Assembly (NCBI RefSeq): GCF_028737215.1
Contig: NZ_JAQZAM010000017.1
Coordinates: 1-64,000 of the forward strand
DNA: 64,000 nucleotides
Reading direction: 5' to 3'
Origin: Actinomycetospora chibensis
GTDB lineage: Bacteria > Actinomycetota > Actinomycetes > Mycobacteriales > Pseudonocardiaceae
The notes under the pieces are model-generated. The model saw nothing but the letters and a program-made list of their open reading frames with translations, did no database searches and had not been told where the DNA came from. A program made the translations under genes and the position numbers. Of the stretch, positions 36,236 through 44,734 are shown piece by piece. The stretch's first letter is position 1. The number at the start of each line of letters is the position of its first letter.

Positions 36236-37324
36236 ATGGGCGACCCGACGGCTTCTGGCGGCACCGCCGCGCGCGGTCGTGACGTCCTCGACATGGCCCT
36301 CGTGATCCCGCTACAGGGGCCCGCCGGGATCTTCGGGCCGTCGTGCGAGAGCTGCGCCGCACTGGCCGCGCAGGAGATCAACGCCGAGGGCGGCGTCCTC
36401 GGCCGTGAGCTGAACCTGGTCCCCGTCGACGGCGGACGCAGCCCCGCGGAGGTCGCCACCGAGGTCGACGCGCTGGTGAGCGCCGGCGCCGTCCAGGCCG
36501 TCACCGGGTGGCACATCTCGGCCGTCCGCGAGGCGGTCGCCCCCCGCATCGGCGGCCGCGTCCCGTACGCCTACACGGCGCTCTACGAGGGCGGCGAGAG
36601 CCGACCCGGCGTGTTCCTCACCGGCGAGACGCCGGACCTCCAGCTCGGCCCGACCCTCGACTGGTTCTCCGGCACCGCGGGCGTCCGGCGCTGGACGATC
36701 GTCGGGGACGACTACGTCTGGCCCCGCCGGACGGCCACCACGGCGGCGCGCTACCTGCGGCGGATCGGCGGGACGGTCTGCGACGAGGTGTTCGTGCCGC
36801 TCGGGACGACCGACTTCTCGAACGTCGTGCACCGGGTCGAGGCCAGCGGGTGCGAGGCCGTGCTGATGCTGCTCATCGGCGACGACGCCGTCGCGTTCAA
36901 CCGCGCCTTCAGCGCGTCGGGCCTCGACCGCGACATCCTGCGGTTCAGCTCCCTCATCGAGGAGAACGTCCTGCTCGCCTCCGGGGCGGACTGCACGCGC
37001 GGTCTGATGACCTCCGCGGGCTACTTCGAGGACCTCGCGACGAGCTCCGGGCTCGAGTTCGCCGCGACCTACTTCCGCGAGTTCGGGGACGAGGCGCCGG
37101 TGCTGAACAGCCTCGGCGAGTCCTGCTACGAGGGCGTCCGGCTGCTCACCGAGCTGACGCGGCGCGCCGGCTCGACGTCCGTGCCGACGATGATGTCGGT
37201 GTCCGAGGGCCTCGCGTACGAGAGCCCGCGCGGCACCGTCGAGGTCCACGACCGTCACCTGCGGCAGCGGGTCTTCCTGGCGCTCGCGGACGGCCTGACC
37301 TGGGACGTCGTCCAGCAGCTGTGA
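36236..37324 (+). CDS. AmiC-like amide-binding protein (cytoplasmic)
   Basis: 362 aa, periplasmic-binding-protein fold of the branched-chain amino acid/amide group (LVIPLQGPAGIFGPSCESCAAL; NAEGGVLGREL; YTALYEGGES; YVWPRRT). There is no signal peptide, so it acts in the cytoplasm, as AmiC does when it senses short amides and holds back the antiterminator AmiR. No amiR is present here. TAGCGT ends 6 bases before the ATG, a leaderless pattern. The genes that follow encode an amide channel and formamidase, which supports a sensor role. Confidence 0.78.
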   Translation: MGDPTASGGTAARGRDVLDMALVIPLQGPAGIFGPSCESCAALAAQEINAEGGVLGRELNLVPVDGGRSPAEVATEVDALVSAGAVQAVTGWHISAVREAVAPRIGGRVPYAYTALYEGGESRPGVFLTGETPDLQLGPTLDWFSGTAGVRRWTIVGDDYVWPRRTATTAARYLRRIGGTVCDEVFVPLGTTDFSNVVHRVEASGCEAVLMLLIGDDAVAFNRAFSASGLDRDILRFSSLIEENVLLASGADCTRGLMTSAGYFEDLATSSGLEFAATYFREFGDEAPVLNSLGESCYEGVRLLTELTRRAGSTSVPTMMSVSEGLAYESPRGTVEVHDRHLRQRVFLALADGLTWDVVQQL

Positions 37325-37361
37325 CCGTCCGAACCCGGCTCGCGACGGCGTGCGACGGCCG

Positions 37362-37407
37362 TTGACAGTCTCGTCGCCACGCGGCTAGTTTCCTGGGAAA
37401 TCATTTC
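37362..37407 (+). promoter_or_regulatory. Promoter of the fmdB-amiS-fmdA operon with palindrome
   Basis: TTGACA (37362-37367), an 18-base spacer and TAGTTT (37386-37391) give the closest match to a housekeeping promoter in the window. A perfect 11-base palindrome, GAAATCATTTC (37397-37407), lies at the expected start site, a good place for a repressor. The fmdB ATG is 58 bases further on. Confidence 0.65.
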
Positions 37408-37464
37408 TCGCGCGTGACATCTGCCACCTCCCGGCGGCCGGTCGCGACGAAGGGAGCCCCACGG

Positions 37465-37755
37465 ATGCCCCTGTACGCGTACCGGTGCGGTGAGGACGGG
37501 CCCGCCGAGGTCACGGCGCCGATGGGCGCCGCGCCGGCGACGATCTCCTGCCCGACCTGCGGCGGCGAGGCCCGGCGGATGATCACCGTGCCACGGCTCG
37601 GCCTGGCCGACCGCACGCGGGTCGCGGCCATCGACCGCGCCGAGGCCTCGCGCACCGAGCCCACCGTGGTCTCCGCGCCGCCGCCGGCTCGGGCGTCGCG
37701 CCCGCGGCCCGCCCCCCGTCTCGATCCGCGCACCGCGGCGCTGCCGCGCCCCTGA
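37465..37755 (+). CDS. fmdB: FmdB-family zinc-ribbon protein
   Basis: 96 aa. MPLYAYRCGEDG opens with the FmdB ribbon: a first Cys and, 21 residues on, C-P-T-C, with one of the usual four Cys replaced by acidic or Gly residues (YRCGEDG lacks C-x2-C). A Pro/Arg-rich tail follows. FmdB is a putative regulator or assembly factor next to formamidase in Methylophilus. AGGGAG precedes the ATG. Confidence 0.8.
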   Translation: MPLYAYRCGEDGPAEVTAPMGAAPATISCPTCGGEARRMITVPRLGLADRTRVAAIDRAEASRTEPTVVSAPPPARASRPRPAPRLDPRTAALPRP

Positions 37756-37861
37756 TCCCGTCCGCTCCCCGCCACCGTCCGGCCTCGGGCCGGAACGGCG
37801 CTGTCGTCCTGCCCTCGTCCGAAAGGGAATCCCATGCTGCTCACCCGAGTGAGGCCGCCCC

Positions 37862-38503
37862 GTGGCTAGCGTCGGCCTGCTCTTCGTCGGCGCCGTGCTC
37901 TTCATCAACGGCGTCATGCTGCTGGGGTGGATCGACGCGAAGTCGGCCGCGCCGATGAACTTCTTCGTCGGCGGACTGCAGATCATCACGCCGCTCTACC
38001 TGATCTTCACCGCGAACGGTGACGCCGACGTCATCCTCGCGGCATCGGGCCTCTTCCTCTTCTCGTTCACCTATCTCTACGTGGCGGTGAACCTGACCTG
38101 GGATCTCGACGGCACCGGGCTCGGCTATTTCTGCCTGTTCGTCGCGATCACCGCCGTCGTGTTCTCGGCGCTGAACTTCTTCCGCTTCGCCGACCCGGCG
38201 TTCGGCGTCATCTGGCTGTACTGGGCGTTCCTCTGGTCCCTGTTCTTCGTGCTCCTGGGTCGTAAGCGCGACGGGATCGGGCGCTACACCGGCGCCGTGT
38301 GCGCCATCCAGGGCTGGGTGACCGCGTGGATCCCGGCGTTCCTGCTCCTCACCGGCGTGTACACGCAGATCGGCGTCCCGCTCGCGATCGGCCTCGCGAT
38401 CTTCGGCGTCGTCGTCTTCCTCGCCCTGATCCCGTGGGCGCGCCGGCAGCCCGCACCCGCGGCGCCCGCCGCCCGCAGCGGCGACCACGCCGCCGTCGCC
38501 TGA
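37862..38503 (+). CDS. amiS: AmiS/UreI-family amide or urea channel
   Basis: 213 aa with six hydrophobic helices. Family marks: LLFVGAVLFINGVMLLGWID at the start, PMNFFVGGLQIITPLYLIF, LFLFSFTYLYVAVN, and WLYWAFLWSLFF, matching the UreI/AmiS channels. It admits short amides or urea, here probably formamide or acetamide for the following enzyme. GTG start with GTGAGG upstream, 106 bases after fmdB. Confidence 0.9.
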   Translation: MASVGLLFVGAVLFINGVMLLGWIDAKSAAPMNFFVGGLQIITPLYLIFTANGDADVILAASGLFLFSFTYLYVAVNLTWDLDGTGLGYFCLFVAITAVVFSALNFFRFADPAFGVIWLYWAFLWSLFFVLLGRKRDGIGRYTGAVCAIQGWVTAWIPAFLLLTGVYTQIGVPLAIGLAIFGVVVFLALIPWARRQPAPAAPAARSGDHAAVA

Positions 38504-38560
38504 CCGTCCTGCGCCGCCCACACCCAGCTCGCCCCCAGCCCGCCCAGCAAGGAGAGTCCG

Positions 38561-39814
38561 ATGCCCCAGAAGGTCTTCCCGCTCGACAGCACCAAGACGT
38601 TCACCGAGCAGCAGATCGTCGGCCACAACCGCTGGCACCCCGACGTCCCCGCCCAGGTGCACGTCAAGCCGGGCGACTCGTTCCGGGTGGACTGCCGCGA
38701 GTGGTTCGACGGAGCGATCCACAACGACGACTCCGCCGACGACATCCTCAACGCCCCGCTCAACAACGTGCATGTGCTCTCCGGCCCGATCTCGGTCGAG
38801 GGCGCGCAGCCCGGCGACCTGCTGATCGTGGACATCCTCGACGTCGGCCCGATCCCGCAGGAGGACTCCGGTCCGCTGGCCGGCCAGGGCTGGGGCTACA
38901 CCGGGGTGTTCGCGAAGAGGAACGGCGGCGGCTTCCTCACCGATCAGTTCCCCGACGCCTACAAGGTGATCTGGGACTTCCAGGGCGGCCGGGCCACGTC
39001 GCGGCACGTGCCGGGGGTGGCCTTCACCGGCATCGTGCACCCCGGGCTCATGGGCACCGCGCCCTCGCACGACCTGCTGAACACGTGGAACTCCCGCGAG
39101 CAGGCCCTCATCGACACCGACCCGCAGCGGGTGCCGCCGCTCGCCCTGCCACCCCAGCCCGAGGCGGCGATCCTCGGCTCGCTCACCGGTGACGACTTCG
39201 AGCGGGCCCGCCACGAGGCGGCCCGGACCGCACCGCCGCGCGAGAACGGTGGCAACCAGGACATCAAGAACTTCACCAAGGGGAGCCGGGTCTTCTACCC
39301 GGTGTTCGTCGACGGGGCGAACCTCTCGATGGGCGACCTGCACTTCTCGCAGGGCGACGGCGAGATCACCTTCTGCGGCGCGATCGAGATGGGCGGGTTC
39401 ATCGATCTGCACGTCGACCTCATCAAGGGCGGCATGGAGACCTACGGCGTCTCCGAGAACGCGATCTTCGTCCCGGGCAACACCGACCCGCAGTACAGCG
39501 AGTGGATCGCGTTCTCCGGCACGTCGGTGACGCTCGACGGAGAGCAGCACTACCTCGACTCGCACCTGTCCTACCAGCGGGCCTGCCTGCACGCGATCGA
39601 CTACCTCACCAAGTTCGGCTATTCCGCGATCCAGGCCTACATGATCCTCGGGGCGGCGCCGATCGAGGGCCGCCTCTCCGGCGTCGTCGACATCCCGAAC
39701 TCGTGCTCGACGGTGTACATCCCCACCGGGATCTTCGACTTCGACGTGAAGCCCGGCAAGAACGGGCCGGCGCGGGTGGACCCGGGAATGGGCGTGCCGA
39801 TGTCGCCCGCCTGA
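38561..39814 (+). CDS. fmdA: Formamidase (FmdA/AmdA family)
   Basis: 417 aa, the family length. Hydrolyses formamide to formate and ammonia; related enzymes take acetamide. VFPLDSTKTFTEQQIVGHNRWHPDVP at the N-terminus is characteristic but shown here only in part; FTGIVHPGLMGTAPS, GNQDIKNFTKGSRV, YPVFVDGANLSMGDLHFSQGDGE and GGFIDLHVDL follow. Metal ligands are expected in the GDLHFSQGDGE segment. AAGGAGAG lies 9 bases before the ATG. A terminator hairpin follows. Confidence 0.93.
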   Translation: MPQKVFPLDSTKTFTEQQIVGHNRWHPDVPAQVHVKPGDSFRVDCREWFDGAIHNDDSADDILNAPLNNVHVLSGPISVEGAQPGDLLIVDILDVGPIPQEDSGPLAGQGWGYTGVFAKRNGGGFLTDQFPDAYKVIWDFQGGRATSRHVPGVAFTGIVHPGLMGTAPSHDLLNTWNSREQALIDTDPQRVPPLALPPQPEAAILGSLTGDDFERARHEAARTAPPRENGGNQDIKNFTKGSRVFYPVFVDGANLSMGDLHFSQGDGEITFCGAIEMGGFIDLHVDLIKGGMETYGVSENAIFVPGNTDPQYSEWIAFSGTSVTLDGEQHYLDSHLSYQRACLHAIDYLTKFGYSAIQAYMILGAAPIEGRLSGVVDIPNSCSTVYIPTGIFDFDVKPGKNGPARVDPGMGVPMSPA

Positions 39815-39829
39815 GTTTCGACTCCCTGG

Positions 39830-39866
39830 CGACCACCCCGATCGCGCTCCGCGGTCGGGGTGGTCG
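39830..39866 (+). terminator. 16-bp hairpin after fmdA
   Basis: Arms 39830-39845 and 39851-39866 pair throughout with a single G-T pair and a 5-base loop, 15 bases past the fmdA stop. It ends the amide operon. Confidence 0.75.
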
Positions 39867-39914
39867 CGCGCGTCGAGGACACCCCCGTAGCAGCTCGCCC
39901 CGAGGCAGGACACC

Positions 39915-40370
39915 TCAGAACGGTGGCTCGTCGTCGTAGGAGCCGCGGGTCGGGATGGTGGCCGTGGGGCGGGTCTTCTGGGTGAGCTTCTGGAACCAGT
40001 CGGGGTCGATGTCGTCGTGGGTGTCGGTGCGGTGGTCGTCCCAGCCGTCGTCGGGCAGGTCCAGCTTGGGTGAGGACATGGTGCGCGACCAACCCAGCTG
40101 GGCCGAGACCTCGTCACCGGAGAACCCGTCGCACGACGCCAGGCGCTCGGTGCGCCCGGCCTGCGCGCGCCCCAGATGGTGGAGGCCCTCGAGCAGCTCC
40201 GCGCTCGCCCGGTTCAGCAACCGCCACCGGCCCCGCACGTAGGCCGCGAGATCCTCACCGGTCAACGCGGCCGCCGACACGCGGTCCAGAGCAGCGGCCA
40301 GCTCCGCGCCGGGCGCCAGAGCATCCAGCCCGGCCCCCAGGCCGAACCGGACATCGTGGTCGATGCTCAC
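39915..40370 (-). pseudogene. DUF222/HNH protein with large internal deletion
   Basis: 151 codons, in frame. Residues from about 10 to 100 match the N-terminus of DUF222-HNH proteins (LTGEDLAAYVRGRW, AELLEGLHHLGRAQ, GDEVSAQLGWSRTM, then KLDL). The last 40 (DIDPDWFQKLTQKTRPT through DDEPPF) look like a C-terminal tail. The rest, including the HNH nuclease motif, is absent; intact relatives run to about 450 residues. GTG at 40370 is 7 bases behind TAGCGT, so it may still be expressed. Confidence 0.6.
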
Positions 40371-40567
40371 AAGAAGGACGCTAGCCCCGACCCCCGTCAA
40401 CGACGGCCCACCGAAGCCTCTCCCGAGCCCGAGGGAGCATCACGGAAAGATAACGATCCCTGCTCGGAGCACGGGTCGACGGCTCTCTCATCTCGACGCG
40501 CGCACGTCGTCGGCCCGGAACACCGCGAGCCAGGTCCGGATCACTCATGCACTGTGCCGGACCGCGG

Positions 40568-41047
40568 TCAGGGGTCGGGGTGGGCGTGCTCGTCGTCCAC
40601 CACCGGGCGGCAGGTCCGGATCAACGCCGCTTGGCCGCACCGCTCCCCGGCGTCGTCGAGGAGGTTCCACATCAGCACGTCCTCGATGCGGAACCGTCGT
40701 CCCGTCCGGGAGACGCGGACGCCGCGGTAGCCGTCGGACCAGCCCCGTCGCGCGGCGTCCGCGAGCAGCCGGTCGCGCTCGGCCTGCTCCTCGGGCCCTG
40801 CCGACTGCCGTGAGGGCCGCCCGATCAGGTCGTCCCACCCGTACTCGAACCACCGCTGGGCGGTGAGGTTCGCGTAGACGAACCGCGGGTCCGCTCCGCC
40901 GTCGTGGGCGAGGAGCCCGAACGGCGCCTGCTCGTACAGCCACCGCTCCCGGGCCTCGGTGTCCCCGTCGACCGGCACCAGAGCCCCACCGACGACGCTC
41001 CGGTGGCTCTGCTCGATGCGCGAGAAGATCCCGAGCGCGGACCGCAT
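40568..41047 (-). CDS. MEKHLA-domain (PAS-like) protein
   Basis: 159 aa. The MEKHLA domain covers most of the chain: WLYEQAPFGLLAHDG, RFVYANLTAQRWFEYGWDDL, GRPSRQSAGPEEQAERDRLL, YRGVRVSRTGRRFRIEDVLMWNL. This PAS-like fold may bind a small ligand; its substrate is unknown. TACGCT lies 8 bases before the ATG, another leaderless candidate. Divergent from the endonuclease-like gene 84 bases away. Confidence 0.85.
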   Translation of the reverse strand: MRSALGIFSRIEQSHRSVVGGALVPVDGDTEARERWLYEQAPFGLLAHDGGADPRFVYANLTAQRWFEYGWDDLIGRPSRQSAGPEEQAERDRLLADAARRGWSDGYRGVRVSRTGRRFRIEDVLMWNLLDDAGERCGQAALIRTCRPVVDDEHAHPDP

Positions 41048-41131
41048 GACGGCAGAGCGTAGGTCGTCCCGCCCGGTGGTCGGCTGTCCGGCGGGGTACC
41101 TGGTCGCCCGGAGGGATCGAACGGTGCGGAG

Positions 41132-42007
41132 GTGCCCATCGCCGGCGGACCGACCCGGCTGCGGGTCATGAGTTTCAACGTCCGGGGCTTCTCGTCGCCC
41201 GCGGACGGCCGCCACCGGTGGCCGCGGCGCGCGGCGCTCAACGCCGACGTCGTGCGAAGCCAGGCGCCGGACGTCCTCGGGGTGCAGGAGCTGCAGGCCG
41301 AGGCGCTCGCCACCTACCGCGACCAGCTCTCCGGGTACGGCCTCGTCCTCGGTCCGGCGGCGGGGACCCGCCGGCGCCCGGAGTACAACGCGATCCTCTA
41401 CGACCCCGACCGGCTCGAAGTGCTCGACGCCGACGGCTTCTGGCTCAGCCAGACCCCGGACGTGCCCTCCACCGCGTGGGGCTCGCGGAACGTCCGCACC
41501 GCGCACGGGGTGACCTTCGCGGTCCGCGGCACCGGGGTGACCTTCCGGCACGTCAACACGCACCTCGACCACTGGAGCGGCCTCGCCCGGGAACGGGGCG
41601 CCGAGCTGCTCCTGCGTCGCACGGACGGTGGACTGCCGACGGTGGTCACCGGGGACTTCAACTGCCCGCCCGGCTCCGCGCCCCACCGGTCCTTCCTCGC
41701 GGAGGGCTTCGAGGACACCTACCTCGTGGTCGGCGGGGGTGGACGTCGGGACGAGGCCACCTTCCACGGCTTCGGGGGCGTCCGGTCCGGCATCGTCCGC
41801 TCGTTCCACCGCGCGCGCACCGGCCGCGCACCCCTGCGTCTCGACTGGATCCTCGCCGGGGGTCCCGGGGGCCCCTGGAACGTCGAGGCGGCCTCGATCG
41901 TGCGCGACCGCGACCCCGCCACGGGCGCACCACCGAGCGACCACGACCCCGTCGTCGCCGATCTCCGCCTCGAGGGACCGCAGCGCCCGGGCGGTACCCG
42001 CCAGTAG
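41132..42007 (+). CDS. Endonuclease/exonuclease/phosphatase-family hydrolase
   Basis: 291 aa. Family marks in order are MSFNVRG (metal Asn), DVLGVQELQ (catalytic Glu), FRHVNTHLDHW (His), VTGDFNCPPGS (Asp and Asn), LDWILAGG (Asp) and PSDHDPVVADL (Asp-His pair). It could cut DNA or a phosphodiester of a lipid or nucleotide. No signal peptide. GTG at 41132 is the best of several weak starts. Confidence 0.87.
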   Translation: MPIAGGPTRLRVMSFNVRGFSSPADGRHRWPRRAALNADVVRSQAPDVLGVQELQAEALATYRDQLSGYGLVLGPAAGTRRRPEYNAILYDPDRLEVLDADGFWLSQTPDVPSTAWGSRNVRTAHGVTFAVRGTGVTFRHVNTHLDHWSGLARERGAELLLRRTDGGLPTVVTGDFNCPPGSAPHRSFLAEGFEDTYLVVGGGGRRDEATFHGFGGVRSGIVRSFHRARTGRAPLRLDWILAGGPGGPWNVEAASIVRDRDPATGAPPSDHDPVVADLRLEGPQRPGGTRQ

Positions 42008-42018
42008 GGTCCTGGCAC

Positions 42019-42717
42019 GTGGACGTCGACGACCTCGAGGCCTACGTCGACCGGTGGTCGCGGGCGCACGGCGGCTACGACGTCCGCTCCTCCAGGCCGA
42101 CCATGGCCTGGCTCCGCCTCGCGCACGGCCTCGGTGCGCCGCTGGCCCGTCGCGGCGTTCCGGCGACGTGGGTGACGGCCACCGGCGGGGTCGGGGCGGT
42201 GGCCGTCGGCGGCGTCGCCGCGCTCGGGGGGCGGTGGGCCCTGCTCGCCGCGGCGCTCGTCGTGGTCGTGGCGGTGCTCGACGGGATCGACGGCGCCGTC
42301 GCGGAGCTGACCGGCACCTCGAGCGCCTGGGGCCAGGTGCTCGATCAGCTCGTGGACCGCATCGGCGACGTGGCGATGATCGTCGGGCTGTGGGTGCTCG
42401 GGGCTCCCGGGCCGCTGTGTGCGGCGGCCGCGGTGCTGACGCTGCTCGACGAGTCGATCCGGTCGAGCGCGGGCGCGGCCGGCATGGTCGAGATCGGCGT
42501 GGTCAGCCTCCCCGAACGCCCGGCCCGGCTGCTGGTCGGCGGCCTCTCCCTCGCCGCTGCGGGCATCGTGCCCCCGGCGGCCGCGCTGATCGTCACCATC
42601 GGGGCCGCCCTCTGGACGGCCATGACCCTCGCGGCCACCGTGCAATTGGTGGTGAACGTCCGGCGACGGCTGCACGGCCAGCCGCGGAAGATGCTCGACG
42701 CCGACCCCGGTGCCTAG
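42019..42717 (+). CDS. CDP-alcohol phosphatidyltransferase-like membrane protein
   Basis: 232 aa with about five or six helices. The family motif D-x2-D-G-x2-A-R-x8-G-x3-D-x3-D is present as D-GI-D-G-AV-A-E, then eight residues, G-QVL-D-QLV-D: all four Asp remain but Arg is Glu. These enzymes make phospholipids from CDP-diacylglycerol; the change may alter the substrate. TAGGGT lies 8 bases before the GTG, which is leaderless and begins 11 bases after the upstream stop. Confidence 0.83.
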   Translation: MDVDDLEAYVDRWSRAHGGYDVRSSRPTMAWLRLAHGLGAPLARRGVPATWVTATGGVGAVAVGGVAALGGRWALLAAALVVVVAVLDGIDGAVAELTGTSSAWGQVLDQLVDRIGDVAMIVGLWVLGAPGPLCAAAAVLTLLDESIRSSAGAAGMVEIGVVSLPERPARLLVGGLSLAAAGIVPPAAALIVTIGAALWTAMTLAATVQLVVNVRRRLHGQPRKMLDADPGA

Positions 42718-42833
42718 CGACCGGAGCGCCGCCTCACCCGGATGCGAGTAGTGTCCGGGTGGCCGCACGAGCCTCGGACCCTGGTTCTGCGCAGGTCACC
42801 GCCGTCGATCCGCGCTCCGAGGGACATGTCGTC

Positions 42834-43892
42834 ATGAGTTCACTGCCGAATCCTGCTGTCGTGACGGAGGCGAGCCTCCCGAGGGGCGGCGGGTACGCGG
42901 AGCTGTTCGCGCAGGTCCGCGAGGCCGGTCTCATGGATCGCCGACGGGCCCGCTACCTCGTCAAGATCCTCGTGACCGCGCTGGTGTTCGGCGCCGTCGC
43001 GGTCGCCTTCGTGATGATCGGCGACTCGTGGTGGCAGCTGGTCACCGGGGCGGCGTTCGCGGCCCTGTTCGTCCAGTTCGGGTTCATCGGCCACGACGCC
43101 GGCCACCTCCAGATCTTCGCCAGCAAGCGGGCCAACGACGTCGTCGGCTACGTGCACGGGGACCTGCTGATCGGTCTCGGGTACGGGTGGTGGGTCGGCA
43201 AGCACAACGCCCACCACGCGAACCCCAACCACGAGGAGCGCGACCCGGACGTCGACCTCGGGGTCTTCGCCCTCACCGAGGCCCAGGCCAGCGGTCCGAC
43301 CGCGCCCCGTCGCGGACCGATCGGCCGGTTCGTGCTCCGCCACCAGGCCGGCCTGTTCTTCCCGATGCTGCTGCTCGAGGGCGTGGACCTGCACATCTCC
43401 GCGGTCCGGTCGCTCGTCGCCCGCCGGGTGCCCCGGCTCCGGCTGGAGATCGTCCTGCTCGTGGCGCACACCGCGCTCTACTTCGCGGCGGTCTTCCTCG
43501 TGCTCTCGCCGGGTGTGGCCGTCGTCTTCATCGTCGTCCACCAGGGGCTGTTCGGTCTCTACCTCGGCTGCTCGTTCGCCCCCGGGCACAAGGGCATGCC
43601 CATGCCGACCGCCACGGAGAAGCTCGACCCCGTCCGCAGCCAGGTGCTGACCTCCCGCAACATCGTGGGCGGCCGGGTCACCGACCTCGTGCTCGGCGGG
43701 CTGAACTACCAGATCGAGCACCACCTCTTCCCGCGCATGCCTCGCATGAACCTGCGTCACGCCCGGCCGCTGGTCCGTGCGTTCTGCGACCGCCACGCGA
43801 TCCCGTACACCGAGACGTCCCTGATCGAGTCCTACGCGCAGGGGCTCCGCCACCTGCGCGCGATCAGCGCCCCGGCGCGCCTCGGGACGTGA
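42834..43892 (+). CDS. Fatty acid desaturase
   Basis: 352 aa di-iron membrane desaturase. The three His boxes are HDAGH, HNAHH and QIEHH (in NYQIEHHLFPRMPR), with hydrophobic helix pairs between them. This pattern fits front-end or delta-type acyl-lipid desaturases. No cytochrome b5 domain is fused. GAGGGA precedes the ATG. Its stop lies 4 bases from that of the convergent methyltransferase. Confidence 0.92.
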   Translation: MSSLPNPAVVTEASLPRGGGYAELFAQVREAGLMDRRRARYLVKILVTALVFGAVAVAFVMIGDSWWQLVTGAAFAALFVQFGFIGHDAGHLQIFASKRANDVVGYVHGDLLIGLGYGWWVGKHNAHHANPNHEERDPDVDLGVFALTEAQASGPTAPRRGPIGRFVLRHQAGLFFPMLLLEGVDLHISAVRSLVARRVPRLRLEIVLLVAHTALYFAAVFLVLSPGVAVVFIVVHQGLFGLYLGCSFAPGHKGMPMPTATEKLDPVRSQVLTSRNIVGGRVTDLVLGGLNYQIEHHLFPRMPRMNLRHARPLVRAFCDRHAIPYTETSLIESYAQGLRHLRAISAPARLGT

Positions 43893-43896
43893 ACCG

Positions 43897-44670
43897 TCAG
43901 CTCGTCGCGACGAAGCAGTACCGGTTGATGGTGAACAGATAGTCGGTGCCGCGCGAGCGCAGGTCGTCGGCCCACCGAGCGACGTCCTGCTCGGTGAGGC
44001 CCTGACGGCCGGTGACGAAGTCGCCGATGACCTCGATCGTCCCCGCGCTGTAGGTGTTCTCGTCGTAGACGGGGTTGAACAGCGGGATCAGCACGCGCTC
44101 GACGACGCGGAAGCCCGCCCGCTCCAGCAGCCCGGGCAGGACGCGGGGCAGGCGTGGGTCGACCAGGTGCTCCTCCCAGGCCTCCAGGACCCGCCGGTGC
44201 AGCTCACGGTCCGCGGCGTGCCACACCATCGACTCCCAGTCGGTGTCGAGGACGACGAAGCGACCGCCCGGACGCAGGACCCGCCGGACCTCGACGAGGG
44301 CGCCGAGCACGTCGGCCACGTACTCGTAGACCTGCGTCGACACGACGGCGTCGAAGGCGCCGTCGGGGTAGGGGAGCGCGCCGGCGTCCCCGTCGTCGAT
44401 CCGGACCTGGGAACGGTCCGCGCAGTACGCCGAGGCCATGGCGTTCATCGCCGGGCTGGGGTCCAGCCCGCGCACCACCCCGTCGGTGCCGACGGCGTCG
44501 GCGATCGCTGCGACCAGGAAGCCCGGACCCGAACCGACGTCGAGGACGGCCTCACCGGCGGCGGGGCGGAGCCGGCGGAGCACCTCGGCCCGCTGCGCGA
44601 CCACGTCGGGGGTGGAGTAGACGCGCTGCAGCCGCCGGGCCCCCTCGTCATCGAACCCCAACATGGCCAT
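43897..44670 (-). CDS. SAM-dependent methyltransferase
   Basis: 257 aa class I fold. SAM site VLDVGSGPGFLVAAIA, acidic strand end GLDPSPAMNAMA, then DDGDAGALPYPDGAFDAV and RVLRPGGRFVVLDTDW, as in UbiE/arsenite-type small-molecule methyltransferases. No Cys pattern for arsenic. GGAG lies upstream of the ATG. Divergent from the epoxide-hydrolase gene. Confidence 0.88.
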   Translation of the reverse strand: MAMLGFDDEGARRLQRVYSTPDVVAQRAEVLRRLRPAAGEAVLDVGSGPGFLVAAIADAVGTDGVVRGLDPSPAMNAMASAYCADRSQVRIDDGDAGALPYPDGAFDAVVSTQVYEYVADVLGALVEVRRVLRPGGRFVVLDTDWESMVWHAADRELHRRVLEAWEEHLVDPRLPRVLPGLLERAGFRVVERVLIPLFNPVYDENTYSAGTIEVIGDFVTGRQGLTEQDVARWADDLRSRGTDYLFTINRYCFVATS

Positions 44671-44734
44671 CGGGCGCTCCGTCCCTCGTCGTACGAGTGA
44701 CGATAGGGTCCACCGCCCCTCACGAGGAGATTCC

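Noticed and set aside
37841-40117. 758-codon minus-strand frame across the amide operon
   Set aside because: Antisense to amiS and fmdA, which have clear family motifs; it has none.
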